Positions 8,508-15,984 of a stretch of 35,440 nt of DNA are shown in pieces. Positions within the stretch are counted from its first letter, which is position 1, and every line of letters begins with the position of its first letter. Origin of the DNA: GCA-2717185 sp047517345 (GTDB lineage: Bacteria; Pseudomonadota; Alphaproteobacteria; UBA8366; GCA-2717185); contig JAKZTB010000180.1 in assembly GCA_047517345.1 (NCBI GenBank), positions 1-35,440 of the forward strand, given 5' to 3'. The notes under the pieces are model-generated. The model was given only the letters and a program-made list of their open reading frames with translations, ran no database searches and had not been told where the DNA came from. The position numbers and the translations under genes are program-made.

Positions 8508-9034
8508 GCACCTCGCGCCATCCGCGCGCACCGGAACTCGTCGACGGTCCGCTGCAGGAGATCATGAACCGCTATGTCGGCCGGTTCCGCAAGAAGACGC
8601 CGGACTGGACCGCCTTCGAGGACGCCAAGATCGAAGGCTACAAGCGCGCCCAGCACCGCTTCATCGGTGCCGGCGGCTCCGGCAAACACGACGATCCGAA
8701 TGCGATCCCGGCGGGCAACTTCACCCTGTCAATCATGTATGTCGAGCCCGGCCAGGGGAACGCGGCGCACACGCACGAGGTCGAGGAGTGCTTCTTCGTA
8801 CTGCAGGGTTTCCTCGACGTGTTCATCGAGGACGAGTCGGGCGAACAGCTGTGGTCCCGGCTCGGGCCTTGGGAATGCATCGCTTGCCCGGCTGGCGTCA
8901 TCCATGGTTTCGTGAACAAGAGCCTGGAGCCGGCCTATTTTCAGGTCATGCTGGGCCGCGGCAAGCCGGAACCCATGGGATATGCCGACGACGTGCTGTT
9001 CGACCGGCGCGACGCGCATTTGAAGGACGCATGA
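8504..9034 (+). CDS. cupin-domain protein
   Basis: The 176-residue protein has a single conserved cupin barrel. Motif 1 is GQGNAAHTHEVEECFFVLQG (about residues 84-103), with the two His and the Glu expected to bind a metal. Motif 2 is PAGVIHGFVN, giving the fourth His. Cupins of this size may be dioxygenases, isomerases, decarboxylases or ligand sensors, and nothing here separates those options. The ATG overlaps the large-subunit stop (8504-8507), with AAGGAG a few bases upstream at 8491-8496. Its position inside the Mo-hydroxylase operon suggests it acts on a pathway intermediate. No signal peptide was seen. Confidence 0.85.
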   Translation: MSTSRHPRAPELVDGPLQEIMNRYVGRFRKKTPDWTAFEDAKIEGYKRAQHRFIGAGGSGKHDDPNAIPAGNFTLSIMYVEPGQGNAAHTHEVEECFFVLQGFLDVFIEDESGEQLWSRLGPWECIACPAGVIHGFVNKSLEPAYFQVMLGRGKPEPMGYADDVLFDRRDAHLKDA

Positions 9035-9056
9035 GTAATAAGGAAGGGAGTTAGCG

Positions 9057-10337
9057 ATGAGCGACGACAGCGCGCTGTTCGAACGCCGGCCGCTGCCGGC
9101 GCGGTTCTGCAATTTGGAACGGTTGCTGGACGCGCTCGAGGCGCGCGGGCTCGACGGGATCGTCGCCATCAGCCCGCTGAACGTCTTCTACCTCTCCGGC
9201 TTCAACGGCATCGCGCATAATTCGGACGAACCGCGCCCCTATGCGGTCATCCTGTCGCGCCACGCGCCGGACCATCCGATCATGGTGGTCGCCGATTACT
9301 ACCTGTCGGCGTTCCTCACCCAGGAAAGTTGGATCGAGGACATAAGACCGTTCCGCGCCGTCATGCTGGGGCTCGACCTCGAACCCAAGCCGAGCGACAT
9401 CGACCGCTTCATCCCCGAGGCCGGCGCCGGCGCCGAATGGATCGGCCGGGCGCGGGAACAGTACCGCTTCGATATGGACAGCGCCGTCCGCGGCGGACTC
9501 GACGAACTCGGACTGGCACGCGGCAAGGTCGCCTTCGACGACATGGCGTACGGGTTCCGGCTCGGCGTCGACGGTGTCGAGGTTGCCGACGGCTACGACC
9601 CGATGATGGCCGCCCGCATGGTCAAGACCGAGGCCGAGCTTGCAATGATCGAGCGCGCCTCGGCGCTGAACCAGAAGGCCATCGAGCGCACCGTCGCGTC
9701 CTGGGACAAGGGCGCGTCCTGGCGCGACATCAACCGCGCCTACCATCGGGCGGCGCTCGATCTCGGCGGGTTCATCCGCGATCCCGGCGGAATGGTCTGG
9801 GGCCATCCGCGCGGCGCCGATCCGGCGATCACACTGCAGACCGGGCTGGAGGATTTCGAGGTCGAACGGGGCACCCATATCCTGTTCGACTGCCATGGCA
9901 CGCTCGACCTGTATTGCTGGGACGGCGGCAAGAGCTGGTGCGTCGGCGACACGCCGAACGCCACCGCCAAGCGTCACGCGGCGGCGGTCGAGACCGTCGC
10001 GCAGACCGTGATCGAGGCGATGCGCCCCGGCAACACGGTGAGCCAGATCCAGGCGCTGGCCCGCGAGACCTTCCGCAAATGCGGCGTGCCCGACCCGGAC
10101 GCGGCGCTCATTTTCTTCCACGGGCTCGGGCTCTCGCACATGGATTTGGAGCTGAAGACCGCGGACGGCAAACCGAACGGCGACTGGGCCATGGCGGAGA
10201 ATATGGTGGTGCCGCTGCACTTGCTGGTTCCCGGCGGCGAAAGCGAACGCGTTTGGCTGGAGGATGTGATCGTGGTGACGGCCGACGGCGGCCGGCCGCT
10301 GTTCGAGTGGGGCCTCGATCCCTTTATCGCGGCGTGA
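9057..10337 (+). CDS. M24-family (creatinase/prolidase fold) hydrolase
   Basis: This 426-residue protein has the two-domain creatinase/aminopeptidase P layout: an N-terminal domain starting VAISPLNVFYLSGF and a C-terminal pita-bread domain from about residue 190. M24 metal ligands that can be placed are Asp278, Asp289, His355 (FFHGLG) and Glu402 (WLEDVIVV). The remaining glutamate ligand, normally in a MVFTIEP-type motif, aligns with His388 (MVVPLH). This suggests altered metal binding or a creatinase-like, metal-independent hydrolysis. The start at 9057 follows a strong AGGAAGGGAG site (9041-9050). The gene is 22 bases after the cupin and overlaps the esterase start. It may cleave a C-N or peptide-like bond in the pathway; the substrate is unknown. 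Confidence 0.85.
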   Translation: MSDDSALFERRPLPARFCNLERLLDALEARGLDGIVAISPLNVFYLSGFNGIAHNSDEPRPYAVILSRHAPDHPIMVVADYYLSAFLTQESWIEDIRPFRAVMLGLDLEPKPSDIDRFIPEAGAGAEWIGRAREQYRFDMDSAVRGGLDELGLARGKVAFDDMAYGFRLGVDGVEVADGYDPMMAARMVKTEAELAMIERASALNQKAIERTVASWDKGASWRDINRAYHRAALDLGGFIRDPGGMVWGHPRGADPAITLQTGLEDFEVERGTHILFDCHGTLDLYCWDGGKSWCVGDTPNATAKRHAAAVETVAQTVIEAMRPGNTVSQIQALARETFRKCGVPDPDAALIFFHGLGLSHMDLELKTADGKPNGDWAMAENMVVPLHLLVPGGESERVWLEDVIVVTADGGRPLFEWGLDPFIAA

Positions 10338-12109
10338 CGACGACCGAGGCCGAATATTTTCAAACCTTCGTCGCGATGCGCGACGGCGTCAGGCTCAACA
10401 CTTTCGTATTTCTGCCGAAGACCGGGGAGGCGTGTTTTCCGGTCATCCTGCAGCGCACGCCCCACGGCATTATGAAACCGCAGGGCGAGGCGATCCACGA
10501 TCCGGCGTGCGGCTGGCTGCCGGACCCGGATGCGCCGATGAGCGGGTCGATCCTGCGCGGCTGGCGGGCCATCGTGCAGCGCGGCTACGCCGCGGTCTAT
10601 CAGGATACCCACGGCCGCTACGGGTTGGAAGGTGTGGACCGCGTCTATGCCGACGATGCGGCGGACGGTTTCGATACGCTGGAGTGGATCGCCGAACAGC
10701 CCTGGTGCGACGGCAATGTCGGCGTTTCAGGCTCTTCGGCCGGCGCGACCACCGCCTTCGCCGCGGCGAGTACGTGCCATCCGGCGCTGAAGGCGTATTT
10801 CGCCCAAGTCGGCGCGGCCAGCATTTACGACGATGTCGTCTACGAAGGCGGCTCAATCGAAATGGAGCGGTTGTGGCTATGGGTCGCGAAGAACATTCCA
10901 GGTCTGTCGCCGTCGCACCGCGATGCGGTGATGGAAATGGCCGGGATCGGCGCGGTGGAACTCGATGCCGCTGCCGCGCGCGCGGCGGCGCGCTACGACA
11001 GGTTGGAGGCGGCATGCCACACCGATCCGCCCTTTATCGAATCGGAAGACTGGTTGCGCTTGCCCCTGACCGGCTATCCGGATTTCTCCACGTGGCAACC
11101 ATATTTGGACGAGATTCTCAGCCACCCCGAACCGGACGATTTCCGGACGGCGCACGATTTCAGCCGAACCATCGAGGCCCCAGGTTTCCTCGCGACGACC
11201 TGGTACGACATCTTCCAGACCAGCATGATCCGGGCGTTTCAAGAGATTCAATCGCGGGTCGGCAACCAGTTGCTTTGGATCGGCCCGAACTATCATTACT
11301 TCATATACGAGATGAATTTCTGGCCGCGCGACCCCTATTTCGATTGGTTCGGCCACTGGCTGATGGGCGAGGACAACGGGGTCATGGAGCAACCCGCCGT
11401 CCATTACGCGCCGCAGGCTTGGACCGGCAATACCGATAGCTATGTCGCGGACGATTGGCGCTATACCGATCAGTGGCCGCTGGCGGAGGCGTCGCCGCAG
11501 CGCCTCTATTTATGTGGCGACGGAAGCTTAACCGCCGAGGGGCCGGACGGCGGCCGGCGCGACTATGTGTACGATCCACGAAAACCGATCCCGACCCTGG
11601 GCGGCCGCAACATGCTGATCGCCGACGGGCCGCGCGACCAGCGCCCGGTGCAGGCGATGCCGAATTACGGCCTGATCTACCGAGGCGAACCGCTCGGCGA
11701 AGACCTGACCATCGCCGGCCCGGTCCGCGTGAGTTTGCACGCCGGCTCGGACTGCCCCGACACCGATTTCGTCGCCAAGTTGATCGAGGTGATGCCGGAC
11801 GGGCGCACGATGCTGCTAATGGACGGTGTCGTCCGGGCACTGTACCGCAATAGCGAACCGCAGCCGCTGGTGCCGGGCGAAATCTATGGCCTGGAGACCG
11901 ATCTGGTCCACATCCATCACACCTTCCGGGCCGGCAGCCGTATTCAGATCGATATCGCCAGCAGAAACTTCCCGCGCCGGGCGCGCAACATCAACAGCGG
12001 GAACAAGTTTCTGGCGAAAGACGGCGAAGCCGATATCAGGATTGCGACAAATATAGTCTATTACGCTGAGGCCACGCCCTCCTTTGTCACGCTGCCAATC
12101 CTGCGTTAG
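10334..12109 (+). CDS. CocE/NonD-family hydrolase (S15 acyl esterase)
   Basis: The 591-residue protein is an alpha/beta-hydrolase of the X-Pro dipeptidyl-peptidase (S15)/cocaine esterase family. Its nucleophile elbow is GSSAG (residues 133-137, Ser135). An HYF segment in WIGPNYHYF probably holds the catalytic His. The C-terminal jelly-roll domain has the usual endings (FRAGSRIQIDIASRNFPR). Such enzymes hydrolyse esters or amides of aromatic acids. A GTG start at 10334 overlaps the M24 stop as GTGA. The frame is open upstream, but that part is antisense-like over the M24 gene. The stop codon TAG (12107-12109) is the first three bases of a 66-bp palindromic repeat, so the repeat defines this protein's C-terminus. 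It is the last gene of the operon. Confidence 0.92.
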   Translation: MTTTEAEYFQTFVAMRDGVRLNTFVFLPKTGEACFPVILQRTPHGIMKPQGEAIHDPACGWLPDPDAPMSGSILRGWRAIVQRGYAAVYQDTHGRYGLEGVDRVYADDAADGFDTLEWIAEQPWCDGNVGVSGSSAGATTAFAAASTCHPALKAYFAQVGAASIYDDVVYEGGSIEMERLWLWVAKNIPGLSPSHRDAVMEMAGIGAVELDAAAARAAARYDRLEAACHTDPPFIESEDWLRLPLTGYPDFSTWQPYLDEILSHPEPDDFRTAHDFSRTIEAPGFLATTWYDIFQTSMIRAFQEIQSRVGNQLLWIGPNYHYFIYEMNFWPRDPYFDWFGHWLMGEDNGVMEQPAVHYAPQAWTGNTDSYVADDWRYTDQWPLAEASPQRLYLCGDGSLTAEGPDGGRRDYVYDPRKPIPTLGGRNMLIADGPRDQRPVQAMPNYGLIYRGEPLGEDLTIAGPVRVSLHAGSDCPDTDFVAKLIEVMPDGRTMLLMDGVVRALYRNSEPQPLVPGEIYGLETDLVHIHHTFRAGSRIQIDIASRNFPRRARNINSGNKFLAKDGEADIRIATNIVYYAEATPSFVTLPILR

Positions 12110-12172
12110 AGCAAATCATGATTAATGGGAATCGCCTTTGGCGATCACCGTTCATCATGTTTCTTTGCTCTA
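12107..12172 (+). repeat. 66-bp palindromic AGAGCA repeat, copy 1
   Basis: The element starts TAGAGCAAATC and ends TTTGCTCTA. The outer arms pair as TAGAGCAAA with TTTGCTCTA, and the centre pairs as ATCGCC-TTT-GGCGAT. Copy 35137-35202 has the same length and most of the same bases. Between the two copies one arm position changes T to G and its partner changes to match, which keeps the stem. The first three bases are the stop codon of the CocE/NonD gene. Lying between convergent genes, it may act as a bidirectional terminator. Confidence 0.85.
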
Positions 12173-12179
12173 TTTATTA

Positions 12180-12229
12180 GAACCGACCGGATCAGGATTG
12201 ATGCCCTGCATCAATCCTGATCCGGTCTA
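12180..12229 (-). repeat. palindromic repeat/terminator hairpin, variant copy
   Basis: A perfect 19-bp inverted repeat pairs GACCGGATCAGGATTGATG (12185-12203) with its complement at 12209-12227 around a 5-base loop, CCCTG. On the minus strand the element starts TAGACCGGATCAGG, and the TAG at 12229-12227 is the stop codon of the SulP gene. It shares ATCAGGATTGATG with the 35137 copy, so it belongs to the same repeat family with a diverged outer arm. With the neighbouring copy 1 it fills the whole gap between two convergent genes and probably terminates both. Confidence 0.8.
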
Positions 12230-13825
12230 GTGCCCACCGCCCAGAATACCCGTTTTTACGTCGTAATCGACGGCGATGCCGTAATGCGGGTCGTCGTCGG
12301 AATCGATCATCAACTGGCCGGCCCGCTTCAGGAGCTGATGGCAATCATGCGACAGATGGCGCAGCTGCAGCGTCTTGCCCTCCGCCTCGTATTTCGATGC
12401 CAGCGCCTCGATCGCCTGCAGCGCGGACTGATCGACGACGCGGCTTTCCATGAAATCGACGATCACGGTATCGGGGTCGTTCCGGGGATCGAAGAAGGCG
12501 GCGAAGCCGTTCGTCGACCCGAAGAAAAGCGGCCCCTCGATCTGATAAACCTTGGCGCCGTCCTCCGTCATCTCCGTCCGGGCGTGGATTCTTGTGGCGT
12601 TGCTCCAGGCATAGGCCAGGGCGGAGACGATCGCGCCGACGACGACGGCGATGGCGAGATCGCTCATCACCGTGACGATCGTCACCAGGATCATGACCAG
12701 CGCATCGGTCAGCGGGATGCGGCGCAAGACGGTCAGGCTTTGCCAGGCAAAGGTGCCGAGGACGACCATGAACATGACGCCGACCAGGGCGGCGAGCGGA
12801 ATCCGTTCGATCAGGCTGGAGGCGAACAGAATGAAGCCGAGCAGGAACAAGGCCGCCGAAATGCCCGATAGCCGCGTGCGGCCGCCCGACTTCATGTTGA
12901 TCATGGACTGGCCGATCATCGCGCAGCCACCCATGCCACCGAAGAAACCGGTGACGGTGTTCGAAACGCCCTGGGCGATGCATTCCTTCGAGGTGCCGCC
13001 GGCCTCGTGCGTGATCTCGGCAACCAGGTTGAGGGTCAGCAGGCTTTCGATCAGGCCGATCGCCGCCAGGATCAACGCGTAGGGCAGGATGATCTGCAAC
13101 GTCTCGAGGGTCAGCGGCACCATGGGGATGTGGAAGGCCGGCAGGCCGCCCTCGATCGATGCCAGGTCGCCGACGCGCGGCACGTCGATGCCGAAGAAGA
13201 TGACGATGCCGGCCACGACGCCGATACCGACGAGCGGTGCCGGGATGACATTGGTGATTTTCGGCATGACCCAGATGATCGCCATCGTCAGCGCGACCAG
13301 CCCGACCATGAAGAACAGCGGCGCGCCGGTCATCCAATCGCGGACGCCGTCGGGGGCCTCGACCTGGAACTGGGTCAGCTGCGCCAGGAAAATGACGATG
13401 GCCAGCCCGTTGACGAAGCCCAGCATCACCGGGTGCGGGACGAGCCTGATGAACTTACCGAGATGGAAGAGGCCCGCGAGTATCTGGAGTATCCCCATCA
13501 GCACCACGGTGGCGAACAGATACTCGACGCCGTGCTCGGCGACCAGCGCCACCATGACCACCGCCAAGGCCCCGGTTGCGCCCGAAATCATGCCGGGACG
13601 CCCGCCGAAGACGGCCGTGATCAACCCGACCATGAAGGCCGCGTAAAGCCCGACGAGCGGGTGCACGCCGGCGACAATTGCGAACGCGACGGCTTCCGGA
13701 ACCAGCGCCAACGCCACGGTCAGGCCGGAGAGTAGCTCCGTCTTGATCCGTCCGGGGGAAAACGACGACGGGCCACCGCCGTCACCGAATTTTTCCGCTA
13801 AGTCTTCGAGGGTTGCCTTTATCAC
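12227..13825 (-). CDS. SulP-family anion transporter with STAS domain
   Basis: This is an inner-membrane transporter of the SulP/SLC26 family, which moves sulfate, bicarbonate or dicarboxylates. The body shows about ten to twelve hydrophobic segments starting ELLSGLTVALALVPEAVAFA, the SulP signature region. GGMGGCAMIGQSMINMKSGG corresponds to the conserved core loop. A C-terminal STAS domain (about the last 120 residues) contains VIVDFMESRVVDQSALQAIE. The start is uncertain: GTG 13825 (VIKATLEDLAEKF, 532 residues) gives a normal-length N-terminus, while ATGs at 13882 and 14002 lack both a ribosome site and family-like sequence. The substrate cannot be assigned. The stop codon lies in a palindromic repeat. 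Confidence 0.9.
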   Translation of the reverse strand: MIKATLEDLAEKFGDGGGPSSFSPGRIKTELLSGLTVALALVPEAVAFAIVAGVHPLVGLYAAFMVGLITAVFGGRPGMISGATGALAVVMVALVAEHGVEYLFATVVLMGILQILAGLFHLGKFIRLVPHPVMLGFVNGLAIVIFLAQLTQFQVEAPDGVRDWMTGAPLFFMVGLVALTMAIIWVMPKITNVIPAPLVGIGVVAGIVIFFGIDVPRVGDLASIEGGLPAFHIPMVPLTLETLQIILPYALILAAIGLIESLLTLNLVAEITHEAGGTSKECIAQGVSNTVTGFFGGMGGCAMIGQSMINMKSGGRTRLSGISAALFLLGFILFASSLIERIPLAALVGVMFMVVLGTFAWQSLTVLRRIPLTDALVMILVTIVTVMSDLAIAVVVGAIVSALAYAWSNATRIHARTEMTEDGAKVYQIEGPLFFGSTNGFAAFFDPRNDPDTVIVDFMESRVVDQSALQAIEALASKYEAEGKTLQLRHLSHDCHQLLKRAGQLMIDSDDDPHYGIAVDYDVKTGILGGGH

Positions 13826-14114
13826 GCGATTGCGACTCGTTTTGGGGTGGGAATGGAAAACCGCAGCGGTAGAGGGCACCATAACGCATAGCGCACCGCG
13901 TTCCCATTGCGCCGGGGCGGGTGAGCCGTCAGGCGGCAGGCGATTGCGAAGGTTCGCTTCGTATCTGAAGCCGCCGTTGTGGGAAATTTTCGATCGCCCC
14001 ATTTGTCGCTGTACGGAGGGGCGGCAGGAATTTAGGTACGCGTAAAACCAGTTGCGTGTAATTATGGAGAAAAGCGCCGTCGCCTTGACGAAGCAGGTGT
14101 GAAGGATCGAAGAC

Positions 14115-14267
14115 GTGGATTTGGTCAGCTTAATTGGCCGTTTACTATGCCGGCTCGGGTTTCATCGCTTCCGAGTCATTGACGCGACGTTCGGATTCGG
14201 TGCCGGGGGCGGCGTCGAGAAGGTCGAGTGCCGCCGCTGTGGCGTGGTCATGTCCCGCGAAGTGTGA
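14115..14267 (+). CDS. small cysteine-containing protein, possible zinc ribbon
   Basis: A 50-codon frame starts at GTG 14115 with AAGGA at 14102-14106, eight bases upstream, and stops at TGA 14265-14267. The protein starts VDLVSLIGRLLCRLGFHRF and ends VECRRCGVVMSREV. Cys12, His17, Cys39 and Cys42 could bind zinc in a CxxC knuckle. It resembles short DUF1660-type proteins with LLCRLGH and CxRCG motifs, but this is by eye only. It stands alone between sulP and the ffh operon. The codons are GC-rich at third positions in keeping with neighbouring genes. I regard it as likely real, function unknown. Confidence 0.55.
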   Translation: MDLVSLIGRLLCRLGFHRFRVIDATFGFGAGGGVEKVECRRCGVVMSREV

Positions 14268-14437
14268 CTCGCAAGGTTGAAACGGTTTTCATCGAGACGC
14301 CCCTACTTGGGACTCTCGTGCTGTGTTAGCATTGATGTTAAGGGTTCGGCACGAGCCCGGGCGTGATCGGGTTACCGGCCCATACGGCGGATCGTTCCGA
14401 TATACGGCCGAACGCAAACACACGCCCGCCGCATCGC

Positions 14438-14466
14438 TTGACTTGGTGCCCGGCCCGGCGTAAAAG
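14438..14466 (+). promoter_or_regulatory. candidate sigma-70-type promoter of the ffh-rplS operon
   Basis: TTGACT (14438-14443) is followed after exactly 17 bases by TAAAAG (14461-14466), about 115 bases upstream of the ffh start and in the right orientation. The rest of the gene-free stretch 14268-14582 shows only short hairpins, including GGAAAC/GTTTCC at 14481-14496 and the larger one at 14513-14541. I saw no further gene there, and no 4.5S RNA signature. The gap 13826-14114 shows nothing recognisable. Confidence 0.5.
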
Positions 14467-14512
14467 CCCGGTCTCATTCGGGAAACGCTGAGTTTCCGGT
14501 CCCGAGGGGCTA

Positions 14513-14541
14513 CGCCAGTCCGCGAGTTTCGCGCACTGGCG
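14513..14541 (+). promoter_or_regulatory. leader hairpin upstream of ffh
   Basis: CGCCAGT (14513-14519) pairs with ACTGGCG (14535-14541), and inside it CGCGA pairs with TCGCG around a small loop, giving a 12-bp stem with one mismatch. It lies between the candidate promoter and the ffh start and is followed by GCGTTTTGCGTTG, not a clean T-run. It could be a leader structure or a weak attenuator for the operon; this is inference. Confidence 0.4.
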
Positions 14542-14582
14542 CGTTTTGCGTTGTCGTTATGTCTTTGTCGTTAGAGGCGCGC

Positions 14583-15935
14583 ATGTTCGAGTCATTGTCC
14601 GGCCGCTTGGCCGACGTCTTCGAGAAGCTGAAACGCCGCGGGGCGTTGAGCGAATCCGACGTGTCCGCCGCCATGCGCGACGTCCGGGTCGCGCTGCTCG
14701 AAGCCGACGTCGCCTTGGCCGTCGTGCGCGACTTCATCGACAAGGTGAAGGCGGCGGCGGTCGGCCAGGAGGTCTTGCGCTCCGTTACGCCGGGACAGAT
14801 GGTCGTCAAGATCGTCCATGACGAGCTGGTGGCCATGCTCGGTGCGGAGACCGAAGGGCTGGAACTGCTGGCGCCGGCGCCGGTCGGGATCATGCTGGTC
14901 GGGCTGCAAGGTTCGGGTAAGACGACGACGGCGGCGAAGATCGCGGCCCGCCTGCAGAACCGGGACAAGAAGAAAGTCATGATGGCGTCGCTCGACACGC
15001 AGCGGCCCGCGGCCCAGGAGCAGCTGAAGGTGCTGGGCGAGCAGGCCGGCGTCGCGACATTGCCGATCGTGGCCGGCCAGCAGCCTGTCGATATCGCCCG
15101 CCGGGCCAACGATGCGGCGCGGCTCGGCGGCTACGACGTGGTCATGCTCGACACCGCCGGCCGGTTGCAGATCGACGAGGCGCTGATGGCGGAAGCCGCG
15201 GCGATCCGCAATGCAGTCAATCCGTACGAAATTTTGCTCGTGGCCGACGCGATGACCGGCCAGGACGCGGTCAATGTGGCCGAAGGCTTCAAGGCGCGCC
15301 TGCCGCTGACCGGTATCGTGCTGACACGCGTCGACGGCGACGCGCGCGGCGGTGCCGCCCTGTCGATGCGCGCCGTCACCGGATGCCCGATCAAGCTGAT
15401 CGGCGTCGGCGAGAAACTGGACGCGCTGGAGGAATTCCACCCGGAACGGATCGCCGGCCGCATTCTCGGCATGGGCGACGTGATCAGCCTGGTCGAGAAG
15501 GCGGCGGAGACCATCGAGGAGGAAGAGGCCGAAGCGCTTGCCAGGAAGATCCAGAAGGGCGCGTTCGATCTCGAAGACATGGCAAAGCAGCTCGGCCAGA
15601 TGCGCAAGATGGGCGGCCTGTCCGGCATGATGGAATTACTGCCCGGCGTCGCCAAGGCGAAAAAACAGATGGCCGAGGCGAAGATCGACGACTCCGCGAT
15701 CCTGCATCAGGAGGCGATCATCTCATCGATGACGCCGGCGGAACGGCAGCGGCCGAAGCTGATCCACGCGTCGCGCAAAAAGCGCATCGCGAGTGGATCG
15801 GGAACCTCGATCCAAGAGGTCAACCGGCTGCTCAAGCAGTATCAAACGATGCGCAAGATGATGAAGCGCATGAGCAAGATGGGGGAAAAGGGCCTGATGC
15901 GGCACGGCATCCAAGGCCTGATGCCCCGTATGTAA
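14583..15935 (+). CDS. ffh: signal recognition particle protein Ffh (SRP54)
   Basis: Ffh binds 4.5S RNA and nascent signal sequences and delivers them to FtsY. With ATG 14583 the protein is 450 residues, the usual length. N-domain MFESLSGRLADVFEKL is canonical. The G domain has GLQGSGKTTTAAKIA (about 107-121), DTQRPAAQEQL, DTAGRLQIDEALM and TRVDGDARGGAALS. The methionine-rich M domain has MTPAERQRPKLIHASRKKRI and TMRKMMKRMSKMG, which contact RNA and signal peptide. ATG 14559 in the same frame would add eight residues, but AGAGG lies just upstream of 14583 and the family start matches. It heads the ffh-rpsP-rimM-trmD-rplS operon. Confidence 0.97.
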   Translation: MFESLSGRLADVFEKLKRRGALSESDVSAAMRDVRVALLEADVALAVVRDFIDKVKAAAVGQEVLRSVTPGQMVVKIVHDELVAMLGAETEGLELLAPAPVGIMLVGLQGSGKTTTAAKIAARLQNRDKKKVMMASLDTQRPAAQEQLKVLGEQAGVATLPIVAGQQPVDIARRANDAARLGGYDVVMLDTAGRLQIDEALMAEAAAIRNAVNPYEILLVADAMTGQDAVNVAEGFKARLPLTGIVLTRVDGDARGGAALSMRAVTGCPIKLIGVGEKLDALEEFHPERIAGRILGMGDVISLVEKAAETIEEEEAEALARKIQKGAFDLEDMAKQLGQMRKMGGLSGMMELLPGVAKAKKQMAEAKIDDSAILHQEAIISSMTPAERQRPKLIHASRKKRIASGSGTSIQEVNRLLKQYQTMRKMMKRMSKMGEKGLMRHGIQGLMPRM

Positions 15936-15984
15936 CGGTAACCGAATTTTTTGAATAACGAGCAACCCGAGGAGAAGAGAACAT

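Noticed and set aside
14268..14582. 4.5S (SRP) RNA gene next to ffh
   Set aside because: No GGAAGGAAGCAG-type conserved loop sequence was found; only short unrelated hairpins are present.
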